NCBI RefSeq assembly: GCF_014764405.1
Contig: NZ_CP061725.1
Location: 5,580,001-5,644,000, forward strand
Origin: Micromonospora craniellae
GTDB lineage: Bacteria; Actinomycetota; Actinomycetes; Mycobacteriales; Micromonosporaceae
Direction: 5' to 3'
Length of the DNA stretch: 64,000 bases
Shown: one piece after another, positions 36,565-44,433 of the stretch
How positions within the stretch are numbered: position 1 is the stretch's first letter
Layout of the letters: every line of letters begins with the position of its first letter
The notes under the pieces: model-generated
The model's input: only the letters and a program-made list of their open reading frames with translations
Databases searched by the model: none
What the model was told of the DNA's origin: nothing
Made by a program: the position numbers and the translations under genes

Positions 36565-37942
36565 TCTCGCGCTGGACCTGGGCACCTCCTCGGTGCGGGG
36601 GCTCCTGCTGGACGGTGACGTCCGGCCCCTGCCGGGCGCGTTGGCGCGGCGCAAGACCGTGCTGACCGCCGACGGCGACGGCGCCGGGACCCTGGACCCG
36701 GGTCAGTACCTGGCCTGCCTGATCGAGTGCCTCGACGAGCTGCACGAAGGCGGTCACCTGCGCGAGGTGGACCTGATCGCGGTCAGCGCCCAGTGGCACT
36801 CGGTGCTGCCACTGGGAGTCGACGACGAACCGCTCGGTCCGGTGCTCACCTGGCTGGACACCCGCCCCGAGCCGTCGTCGGCCTCGGGCGGACCGGCCGA
36901 CCAGGTCGACTACCACCAGCGCACCGGCACCTGGTGGCACCGCTGCTACTGGTCGGTGCGCCTGCCGTGGCTGCGGGCACACGCCGGTACCCGGGTGGGC
37001 CGCTTCACCGGCCTGGTCGAGTACGCGCTGGGACGGCTGCTCACCGACGCGCCGATGTCGATGTCCCAGGCGTCCGGCACCGGCCTGCTGGACCTGCGGA
37101 CGCTGGACTGGGATCCCGAGGCGTGCGCGTTGGCCGAGACCCGGGGCGGGGACCTGCCCGACCTGGCCACCCGGGACTGGCGGGGACGGCTGCGTCCCGA
37201 GTACGCCCGTCGCTGGCCCGCCCTGGCACAGGTGTCCTGGGCGGCCCCGGTGGGTGATGGCGCCGCCTCCAACGTCGGCTCCGGATGCGTCGACGACAGT
37301 CGGGCGGCGGTGACCGTCGGCACCTCCTCGGCGGTACGGCTGTTGCAGCGGATGCCGGCGCACGCCGCCCAGACGCCGCTGCCGCAGCGGTTGTGGCGCT
37401 ACCGCGTCGACCACGACCACGTGGTCACCGGGGCGGCGTACTCCTCGGGCGGAAATCTGTTCGCCTGGGCCGACCGGGTGCTGCGGCTGCCCACCGGTCC
37501 GGCGCTGGAGCAGGCCCTGGCGCTGCTGCCGCCCGGCGACGGCGTCCCGGTGCACGTCGGCTTCGGCGGTGACCGCCCCCCGGGCGACCGGGGGGCCGGC
37601 TCCGGTGAGCTGCGTGGGCTGGGCTTTGACACGACCGCCGTGCAGATCCTGGCCGGGCTGATGCACGGGGTGTGTGAGCAGGTCGTGGACGACCTGGTGC
37701 TGCTGGAGTCGATGGCCGGGCGACCGGTGGACGTAGTCCTCGGCGGCGGGGCGATGGCTGCCTCGGCCTGGTGGCGTCGCGCGTTCGCCCAGGTGCTCAC
37801 ACCCCGGCGGGTCGACTTCGGACGTCACCCGGAGATCGGGGCCACCGGCGCGGCGCTCGTGGCGACCGGCCGGATCACCGATGCCGTGGTGGTGGCCGAC
37901 ATCAGCCGGACGGATGATCAAGCTCCGGCGACCCAGGCATAG
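36557..37942 (+). CDS. FGGY-family carbohydrate kinase (gluconokinase-like)
   Basis: This 461-residue sugar kinase has the N-terminal ATPase phosphate-1 loop 'ILALDLGTSSVRGLLLDG', catalytic region 'SAQWHSVLPLGVDDEPLG' with 'LTWLDTRPE', FGGY motif 'AAVTVGTSSAVRLLQRM', and adenosine motif 'VDVVLGGGAMAASAWWRR'. It should phosphorylate a pentose, hexose or gluconate in the cytosol; gluconokinase is the closest feel. ATG 36557 fits the family; TTG 36548 is an alternative. It abuts the truncated synthase gene, so its upstream region has been replaced. Confidence 0.88.
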   Translation: MNILALDLGTSSVRGLLLDGDVRPLPGALARRKTVLTADGDGAGTLDPGQYLACLIECLDELHEGGHLREVDLIAVSAQWHSVLPLGVDDEPLGPVLTWLDTRPEPSSASGGPADQVDYHQRTGTWWHRCYWSVRLPWLRAHAGTRVGRFTGLVEYALGRLLTDAPMSMSQASGTGLLDLRTLDWDPEACALAETRGGDLPDLATRDWRGRLRPEYARRWPALAQVSWAAPVGDGAASNVGSGCVDDSRAAVTVGTSSAVRLLQRMPAHAAQTPLPQRLWRYRVDHDHVVTGAAYSSGGNLFAWADRVLRLPTGPALEQALALLPPGDGVPVHVGFGGDRPPGDRGAGSGELRGLGFDTTAVQILAGLMHGVCEQVVDDLVLLESMAGRPVDVVLGGGAMAASAWWRRAFAQVLTPRRVDFGRHPEIGATGAALVATGRITDAVVVADISRTDDQAPATQA

Positions 37943-38065
37943 GGTGGCGACCGGCGGTCTCGTCCTGAACCGGTCGTAAGGGCAGGGCGTTGACACTGCT
38001 CGGGGGCCTGGTTGGATGGACGGCGCTCCCCGAGGTCGCGGCGGACGCGTGGGGAGGAGGAACCC

Positions 38066-40570
38066 GTGGGTGCAGCACATCAGACGCCCGAGGTGTCACC
38101 ACATCGCCGGCGTCGTTTCGACGTCCGGGTGGTGCCCCACCGGCGTCGTTCCGCACTGCGTCTGCGGGACTGGCGGATGCGGACCAAGCTCGCCGCCGTG
38201 CTGGTCATCCCGTCGGTGGCGTTCCTGGTGATGGCCGGCGTGCAGACCCAGAGCCTCTTCGGTCGCGCGAGCACCCTCGCTGACTTCGCCGCGCAGGTCA
38301 GGATCGGCCAGGACATCACCTACCTGGTGCACATGCTGCAGCAGGAACGCGACCGTACCGCCGGTGAGCTGCCCGTCCTGCGCGCCAACGCCGACGAGCA
38401 GGGCCGCGCGGCGATGCTGGCCGCGTTGCAGCCCTACCGGGACGCCACCGACGACGCGGCGCGGGCACTGCGGGAGGCGGCCGAGCCGCTGGCCGCGGCC
38501 GACACTGCCTGGCGGGACACCTACTCGGTGGCCTCCCAGGCAGTGCAGCAGATCAACTACATCCGCGGCGTGATGGAGACCGTGGTGCTCAGCGACGACA
38601 CCATCATCGGCAACTACCACCGGGCCGTCGAGGGGCTGCTGACCCTGCTCGCCCAGCCGTCGCCGGGCACCGACCGCCCGGACCTGGCCGACGCGGTGCT
38701 GCGGTACGTGCAGTTCGCCCGGGCCAAGGACATGTCGGCGCGGGTCCGCGCGGAGCTGTACACCGCCGCACGCGACAGCGGCTACAGTGCCGACGGCGGG
38801 GCACGGCTGGCCGAACTGCGCTCCCGCCAGCTGAACGCGCTGGGCGCGTTCCGGATCGCCGCCACCAACGCGCAGGTGGCCCGCTACGACGAGATGAGTG
38901 TGGAGCCGACCTTCGTCGCCGCCGGCGAACTGGAGGATCGGGCGACCGCCCAGATCGCGGCCGGTCGGGTGGTGCTGACCGCCGGGCAGTGGTGGGAGGC
39001 CAGCGACAACCGCCACGAGCTGCTGCGCCAGTACGAGGCGGAAATGCTGGCCACGGCATTGGACCAGGCTGAATCGGCCAGCAGCACCCAGTTGCGCCAG
39101 ACGCTGCTGCTGGTCGGTGTGATCATCACGGTGCTGCTGGTGGCGGTGCTGATCTCGGTGCTGGTCGGCCGCTCGATGGCCCAGTCGATCCGGCTGTTGC
39201 GGTCGCAGGCGCTGCGGATCGCCCAGGTCGAACTGCCGGAGGCGCTGGCCCGGCTGCGATCGGTCTCCGGCGGCCTACCGTCCATCGAGGTCTCGCCGGC
39301 GGCGGTCCGGTCGCTCGACGAGATCGGTGAGCTGGCCGAGTCGTTCGTGGCCGTGCACCGCAGCGCGGTCGGCGTGGCGGTCGAGCAGGCGACCATGCGG
39401 CGTAACGTCAACGCGATGTTCGTCAACCTCGCCCGGCGTAGTCAGGTGCTGGTCGAACGGCAGTTGGAACTGCTCGACGACCTGGAGCGGGAGGAGGGCG
39501 ACCCGGAGCAGCTGGAGAACCTGTTCAAGCTCGACCACCTGGCCGCCCGCATGCGGCGTAACGACGAGAGCCTGCTGGTGCTGGCCGGCACCGAGTCCAC
39601 CCGGCGGTGGAACCGACCGATCGGGCTCGGCGCGGTGCTGCTGGCGGCCAGCGCCGAGATCGAGCAGTACCAGCGGGTGCGGCACGAGGACGTGGCCGAC
39701 CTGTACGTGGTCGGACACGCCGTCGGCGAGCTGGTGCACCTGCTGGCCGAGCTGCTGGAGAACGCCACCGCGTTCTCCCACCCCGCTACGGTGGTGCAGG
39801 TGATGGCCCGGGTCGAGGGCAGCGGTGCGGTGATCGAGATCGCCGACCAGGGCCTGGGGATGACCGAGACCTCGCTGGCCGAGGCGAACGCCGTCCTGGC
39901 CACCCCGCCGGCCGCCGACGTGGCGTCTGTGGAGCGGATGGGTCTGTTCGTGGTCAGCCACCTGGCGGCCCGGCACGGCATCGAGGTGCGGCTGCACGGT
40001 GGCATCGGTGGGCTGGTGGCCCGGATCCGGCTGCCCGGCGCGCTGCTGGCGGCGGCGCCGGCACCGAGTGTCGACCCGGCACCGGCGCCTCGGGTGCCGG
40101 CCGGCATGACCGCCCGTGTGGCCGGACGGACCGGCCCGGTGGATCTGCCGGTCGCCGGCCGTCGGCCGAGCACCGTGCCACGCCAGACCCCTCCGGTACG
40201 CGCCGAGGACGTGCTCGCCCCGGCAGCGGCCGTCCCGGCCGGCTCCGGCGGCGGTTGGTGGTCACGGGAAGGGCCGGTCGGGACCGTGCCGACGACGGGA
40301 GTCGGGCAGCCGGCACCGCCGACGGTCCCGGTGACCGGCGGCACCAACGCTCGCGGCCTGCCGATGCGGGTGCCGATGGCGCAACTGAGTTCGGTGACCC
40401 AGCCGGCCCGCCCGGAGCAGCAGCGGCCAGTCCGGCACGATCCCGACCCGGAGGCGGTCGGCGGCATGTTGTCGAAGTTGTACAGCGGTGTGCGGCGGGC
40501 CGAGGCCGAGGAGACCATGCAGATACCCGTGCAACCGTCCGGCGTATGGAATGAAGGGGGACGAAGGTGA
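38066..40570 (+). CDS. cvnA: Conservon sensor kinase-like protein with nitrate/nitrite-sensing domain (CvnA)
   Basis: This protein has 834 residues. The first membrane helix (about 38-58, 'LAAVLVIPSVAFLVMAGVQ') precedes a helical NIT sensor domain (60-340, 'DITYLVHMLQQERDRTAGEL'). A second helix ('LLLVGVIITVLLVAVLISVL') and HAMP-like segment lead to a dimerisation region ('FKLDHLAARMRRNDESLLVL') and HATPase N-box 'HLLAELLENATAFSHP' with 'EIADQGLGMTE'. A Pro-rich tail ends 'GMLSKLYSGVRRAEAEETM'. GTG 38066 sits 5 nt after GGAGGAGG. It belongs to the conservon signalling modules and overlaps the roadblock gene by 4 bp. Confidence 0.9.
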   Translation: MGAAHQTPEVSPHRRRRFDVRVVPHRRRSALRLRDWRMRTKLAAVLVIPSVAFLVMAGVQTQSLFGRASTLADFAAQVRIGQDITYLVHMLQQERDRTAGELPVLRANADEQGRAAMLAALQPYRDATDDAARALREAAEPLAAADTAWRDTYSVASQAVQQINYIRGVMETVVLSDDTIIGNYHRAVEGLLTLLAQPSPGTDRPDLADAVLRYVQFARAKDMSARVRAELYTAARDSGYSADGGARLAELRSRQLNALGAFRIAATNAQVARYDEMSVEPTFVAAGELEDRATAQIAAGRVVLTAGQWWEASDNRHELLRQYEAEMLATALDQAESASSTQLRQTLLLVGVIITVLLVAVLISVLVGRSMAQSIRLLRSQALRIAQVELPEALARLRSVSGGLPSIEVSPAAVRSLDEIGELAESFVAVHRSAVGVAVEQATMRRNVNAMFVNLARRSQVLVERQLELLDDLEREEGDPEQLENLFKLDHLAARMRRNDESLLVLAGTESTRRWNRPIGLGAVLLAASAEIEQYQRVRHEDVADLYVVGHAVGELVHLLAELLENATAFSHPATVVQVMARVEGSGAVIEIADQGLGMTETSLAEANAVLATPPAADVASVERMGLFVVSHLAARHGIEVRLHGGIGGLVARIRLPGALLAAAPAPSVDPAPAPRVPAGMTARVAGRTGPVDLPVAGRRPSTVPRQTPPVRAEDVLAPAAAVPAGSGGGWWSREGPVGTVPTTGVGQPAPPTVPVTGGTNARGLPMRVPMAQLSSVTQPARPEQQRPVRHDPDPEAVGGMLSKLYSGVRRAEAEETMQIPVQPSGVWNEGGRR

Positions 40571-40989
40571 CCACCTTGTCGCAGCAGGCTCGGGATCTGA
40601 GCTGGCTGGTCAGCGCGTTCGCGGATCGGGTGCCGGGAGTGGCACACGCGATCGTGGTGTCCTCCGACGGGCTGCTGGTGGCGATATCGGACAACCTGCC
40701 CCGGGATCACGCCGACAAGCTCGCCGCCGTCACGTCGGGCCTGATGAGCATCACCGCCGGTGCCGCGCAGATGTTCGACGGTGACGTGGTCAAGCAGACC
40801 GTCGTCGAGATGGGCCGGGGCTACTTCCTGGTGATGCAGGTCCGCGACGGGTCGATCCTGGCCACCCTCGCCGGAGCGGACGCCGACATCGGCGTGGTGG
40901 GCTACGAGATGGCCCGGCTGACCAAGCAGGCCGGGGACATGCTGACCCCAGCGCTGCGCGCGGAGTTGCAGCAGGCCCTGCCGCGCTGA
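40567..40989 (+). CDS. cvnB: Roadblock/LC7 domain protein (CvnB)
   Basis: This 140-residue roadblock/LC7 protein is the second gene of actinobacterial conservons. Typical segments are 'QARDLSWLVSAFADRVPGVA', 'AIVVSSDGLLVAISDNLPRD', 'DKLAAVTSGLMSITAGAAQM' and 'GYFLVMQVRDGSILATLAG'. GTG 40567 overlaps cvnA by 4 bp. Such proteins act with a small Ras-like GTPase (CvnD) and a DUF742 protein (CvnC), but neither follows here. Only 57 bp separate it from a converging transporter remnant. Confidence 0.92.
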   Translation: MTTLSQQARDLSWLVSAFADRVPGVAHAIVVSSDGLLVAISDNLPRDHADKLAAVTSGLMSITAGAAQMFDGDVVKQTVVEMGRGYFLVMQVRDGSILATLAGADADIGVVGYEMARLTKQAGDMLTPALRAELQQALPR

Positions 40990-41046
40990 GCCGGTCTGGC
41001 AGGAGGAGCGAGGACGCCCTGACGTCCCGAATGCTGTGCCCTTGGC

Positions 41047-41590
41047 CTACCGCAGGCCGAGGGTGCCGAGGGCACCGCGGCGGGAGGCCAGCCACCAGGC
41101 CAGGGTGGCGGCGATCACCCGGCCGAGCAGCCCGCCCGGCACGAGTCGTTGCCGTACGGACAGCGCGGCCACGTTGAGCACGGCGAACGCTGCGCTGGTG
41201 GTGACCACCACGACCACGGCGGCGGCGCGGTGGGGCGTGACGGCCAGCAGCGCCGGCACACCGGCGGTGACGGCCATCGACCAGGTGAGCACGTGGCGGT
41301 GGCGGAGCCGGGCGACCAGTCGGTCGGCGGCGAACGAGCCGATCAGGCCACCGGTGGCGCCGGTGGCCAGCAGCAGGCCGAAGCCGAGCGCGCCGAGGCC
41401 GAGGGCGTCGCGGGCGTAGAGCACGAAGATCGCGAACCAGGCGGTGTCGGCGGCGGCCACGGCGGCGGTGACCAGCACCAGGGTGCGCAGCATCGGCTGG
41501 CGGACCAGCCACCGCAGGCCGGCCAGGATGCCGTCGCCCTGGGCGGTGGACGTGTCGTCGGCGGTGGGTGCGCCGGTGCCGACTCTCGTG
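41047..41590 (-). pseudogene. MFS transporter fragment
   Basis: The frame from about 41590 ('DGILAGLRWLVRQPMLRTLV') to TAG 41047 covers a cytoplasmic loop and about four helices of the C-terminal half of an MFS transporter ('AIFVLYARDALGLGALGFGL', 'VVVVVTTSAAFAVLNVAALS', 'VRQRLVPGGLLGRV'). The N-terminal six helices are missing, and after 'LLGRV' the match is lost, so it is truncated at both ends. It probably occupies the place where cvnC/cvnD would be expected. Confidence 0.65.
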
Positions 41591-41920
41591 CAGGGCCGGT
41601 GGCAGGCGTGGTCCCGCGTCGCTGCCGCTACCTCGTGGCGATCGTGTCGGTCGGGCCCTGTGGTGGGTCGGTCGGGAGTCTCGCCGGGCCCAGCGGCGGC
41701 GCGCCGTGACTGATGGAACGGAGTGTTCGCGGGCCGAAGAAGAGCCTGATCGCGCGGCCGGAGGCGGGCTATGGCTGGGTGTCTGTGCCCTTTCGAGCTG
41801 AACCGTTTATGCCGTCAGCGATGGACAGCACGGGGGTCAATCCCGGATGGGGACCCGTCTGCGCTATCAGCTCGACAGCCCTCGCTCCACACATCCGGCG
41901 GCCCCGGAGCCAGGCGGGCG
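41591..41920. other. Non-coding stretch with no recognised gene
   Basis: This 330-bp region lies between the MFS fragment and the terminator of the GH1 gene. No frame here has family-like sequence, and no operator, tRNA or IS end was recognised. It may contain the lost N-terminal part of the transporter locus in unrecognisable form. Confidence 0.4.
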
Positions 41921-41978
41921 GTGTAAGAAGGGGTCCCCTGCTATGCACGAGGCGTTAGCAGGGGACCCCTCCTTACAC
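41921..41978. terminator. Strong hairpin terminator of the GH1 gene
   Basis: GTGTAAGAAGGGGTCCCCTG plus CTA (41921-41943) pairs with 41956-41978 over 23 bp with a single mismatch and a 12-nt loop. It lies directly 3' of the GH1 stop codon on the minus strand. Confidence 0.75.
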
Positions 41979-41979
41979 C

Positions 41980-43464
41980 TCAGAGGGCGTTGTCGGCGAT
42001 GACCTGGCGGTACCAGTGGGCGCTGCGCTTGAGGACGCGGCGCTGGGTGGCGTAGTCGACGTAGATCAGGCCCCAGCGCTGGTCGTAGCCCTCGGCCCAC
42101 TCGAAGTTGTCGAGCAGCGACCAGACGTGGAAGCTCTCCAGCGGCACGCCGTCGGTGACGGCGCGGTGGGCGGCGGCGAGGTGGTCGCGCAGGAAGGTGA
42201 CCCGGCCGGTGTCCTCGACGGTGCCGTCGGCGGCGAGCACGTCGGGCGTGGGCAGGCCGTTCTCGGTGACGGTGAGCGGGATGGGGCCGTAGTCGCGGGT
42301 GACCCGGGTCAGGATGTCGTACATGCCGTCGGGGTAGATCTGTTGCCACTCCGCCTCGGAGGTGGGCCAGCGGCGTACGGTGCTGCCGGTGGCGGTGACG
42401 TAGATCGGGGTGTAGTACTGCACCGCGAGCAGGTCGACGGGGGCGGAGATGATCTCCAGGTCGCCGTCGCGGATGCCGCGCACCATGCGGCTGTCCGGTC
42501 CGAGGTCAGCCAGCACGTCCTCCGGGTAGCTGCCCTTGAGGGCGGAGTCGAGGTAGATGCGGTTCTCGTAGCCGTCGTAGAGGCGGGCGGCCTCGGCGGC
42601 GGCGGGGGAGCCGTCGGCGGGGTAGCAGGGGTGCAGGTTGAAGGCCGGGCCGATGCGGCCGGTGCTGCTGGTCTCGCGGAGTGCGCGGACCGCGAGGCCG
42701 TGGGCCAGCTGCAGGTGGTGGGCGACCAGGTAGGCGGCGTCGGGGTCGCGCAGGCCGGGGGCGTGGTGGCCGGTGAGGTAGCCGTTCTGCACCACGGTCT
42801 TGGGCTCGTTGATGGTCAGCCAGACCGGGACGCGGTCGCCGAGGGCGTCGAAGAGGATGGCGGCGTAGTCGGCGAAGCGCTGGGCGACGTCGCGGGACTC
42901 CCACCCGCCGGTGTTCTGCAGAGCCTGGGGCAGATCCCAGTGGAACAGCGTGGCCATCGGGGAGATGCCCCGCTCGTGGAGGCCGTCGACCAGGCGGCGG
43001 TAGAAGTCGAGGCCGCGTTGGTTGGCGGCGCCGGTGCCGTCGGGCTGGATGCGCGGCCAGGAGATGGAGAACCGGTAGCTGCGCAGCCCCAGGTCGCGCA
43101 TCAGATCGAGGTCTTCGGCGTAGCGATGGTAGTGGTCGGCGGCGACGTCACCGGTGTCGCCGTTGCGGATACGTCCCGGTGCGTGGCTGAAGGTGTCCCA
43201 GACCGATTCGCCGCGACCGTCCTCCTTGGCGGCGCCCTCGATCTGGTAGGCGGAGGTGGCCGCGCCCCAGCCGAAGTCCTGCGGGAAGGGCAGCCGGGCG
43301 GCCGGGCTGGGGTCTGGTGCGGTGGTGTCGCCGGGCTGGCAGCCGTCGAGCGCCGCCGTGGTACCCACGGCCGCGGCGGTACCGAGGGCGGCACCGGCGG
43401 GGGTGACGGCAGTGGCCGAGAGTGCCGCGTGGCGCAGCAGGTGGCGCCGGGTGAGTATCGACAT
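41980..43464 (-). CDS. GH1 beta-glucosidase with Tat-like signal peptide
   Basis: This 494-residue enzyme has an N-terminal 'LTRRHLLRHAALSATAV' twin-arginine signal, then a Pro/Asp linker. The family 1 (beta/alpha)8 barrel starts 'FPQDFGWGAATSAYQIEG'. The acid/base is in 'LTINEPKTVVQNGYLTG' and the nucleophile in 'PLTVTENGLPTPD'; the end is 'SLLDNFEWAEGYDQRWGLIY'. It should hydrolyse cellobiose and other beta-glucosides outside the membrane, possibly as a lipoprotein ('LDGCQPG'). ATG 43464 follows GAGGAG. A CebR-like operator 39 bp upstream suggests cello-oligosaccharide induction together with the GH48 gene. Confidence 0.92.
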   Translation of the reverse strand: MSILTRRHLLRHAALSATAVTPAGAALGTAAAVGTTAALDGCQPGDTTAPDPSPAARLPFPQDFGWGAATSAYQIEGAAKEDGRGESVWDTFSHAPGRIRNGDTGDVAADHYHRYAEDLDLMRDLGLRSYRFSISWPRIQPDGTGAANQRGLDFYRRLVDGLHERGISPMATLFHWDLPQALQNTGGWESRDVAQRFADYAAILFDALGDRVPVWLTINEPKTVVQNGYLTGHHAPGLRDPDAAYLVAHHLQLAHGLAVRALRETSSTGRIGPAFNLHPCYPADGSPAAAEAARLYDGYENRIYLDSALKGSYPEDVLADLGPDSRMVRGIRDGDLEIISAPVDLLAVQYYTPIYVTATGSTVRRWPTSEAEWQQIYPDGMYDILTRVTRDYGPIPLTVTENGLPTPDVLAADGTVEDTGRVTFLRDHLAAAHRAVTDGVPLESFHVWSLLDNFEWAEGYDQRWGLIYVDYATQRRVLKRSAHWYRQVIADNAL

Positions 43465-43502
43465 GGAGTTCTCCTCGTGGATGGGTTGACCGCCTGAGCC
43501 CT

Positions 43503-43516
43503 CGGGAGCGCTCCCA
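43503..43516. promoter_or_regulatory. CebR-like operator upstream of the GH1 gene
   Basis: CGGGAGCGCTCCCA matches 13 of 14 bases of the CebR consensus TGGGAGCGCTCCCA, the LacI-family repressor site of actinobacterial cellulose utilisation. It lies 39 bp upstream of the GH1 start codon, where bound repressor would block transcription. Confidence 0.8.
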
Positions 43517-43809
43517 AATAAGGGTAAAGGGTGGGCGGTGCCCGCCGGGGACCGGATCGTCGCAGGTCCGCAGGTGCCTCGGCGGCGGGGACGGCTGGGG
43601 GGTGGGAAAGCTGGCGCTGGCCGGTCGGGCGTCAGGTCGGCTGGACCGGGTGCGTCGGGTTCCGCAGGGCGCGGACCGGGATGGCGCGCGCCCGGGGCGG
43701 TCGGCGGGCGTCGCACGGTCGGCGGGCGGGTCGACTGCCGGTGCGGGGCGCGCGTGTGACGCGCGTCTGACCCGTCGGCCTCTTTTCCCATCGTGAACGG
43801 GGGTTTAGT

Positions 43810-43842
43810 GTGGGGACGGGGGAGGGCAACCCCCGTCCCCAC
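43810..43842. terminator. GC-rich hairpin between the GH1 and GH48 genes
   Basis: GTGGGGACGGGGG (43810-43822) pairs perfectly with CCCCCGTCCCCAC (43830-43842) around a 7-nt loop. It lies in the long divergent region and no gene ends here, so it may be an insulator or the relic of a lost gene's terminator. Confidence 0.5.
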
Positions 43843-44054
43843 CGTGTTGCGGTACACGCACGTGCGGATTGGCGTCCCAGTCGTGCGTGTCGCGCGGGAG
43901 CCGGGCCACGCGAGTGGCTTGAGGATCCACCTCCCTCCACTGTGTGAGGCGGCGGCTGGCGGCGGTGTCCGGGCTGGCCCGCCGTCGGCCTGTGGTCAAC
44001 TCCCCGGTGCCGTGGGCACGACTCCGGGTGATCTTCTTTTTGGAACCCTGTCGA

Positions 44055-44068
44055 TGGAAGCGCTCCCA
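44055..44068. promoter_or_regulatory. CebR-like operator 1 upstream of the GH48 gene
   Basis: TGGAAGCGCTCCCA differs from the CebR consensus at one base (A for G at position 4). It is about 366 bp upstream of the GH48 start. Confidence 0.7.
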
Positions 44069-44166
44069 TCGACGTTGTTGCGACTGTAACGCCCGTCACG
44101 ACTTTGTGAAAGCCCCAAAACGAGATCGAAACAAGCTGGTGTTTCCGGAAGTCCTGGCGCTGGCGT

Positions 44167-44180
44167 TGGGAGCGCTTCCA
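44167..44180. promoter_or_regulatory. CebR-like operator 2 upstream of the GH48 gene
   Basis: TGGGAGCGCTTCCA differs from the CebR consensus at one base. Together with the site at 44055 it forms a pair 112 bp apart, a spacing compatible with promoter overlap or looping. The two one-base variants are mirror images of each other. Confidence 0.7.
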
Positions 44181-44433
44181 TGACACACTGTCGATCGACC
44201 GCGTGGAGCCAGAGACGCGTGAGTGCAGGTCGCCGAGGGCATCCCGGCCACGTCCGGTACGGCGTCCTGATCGCAGCGGGGAGCAGCAGTCGTGCAACCG
44301 CGCCCCCGCCGCCCCCGGCCTTCGTGCCGACAGAGACCACCATCCACTGACGCGACGCGGACACCCCTGTCGGCGTCGGCGTCGTTGCCGGGGCGGCACC
44401 GCCCCCGGCCTGGTCCGAGGAGACACCGCGCAG

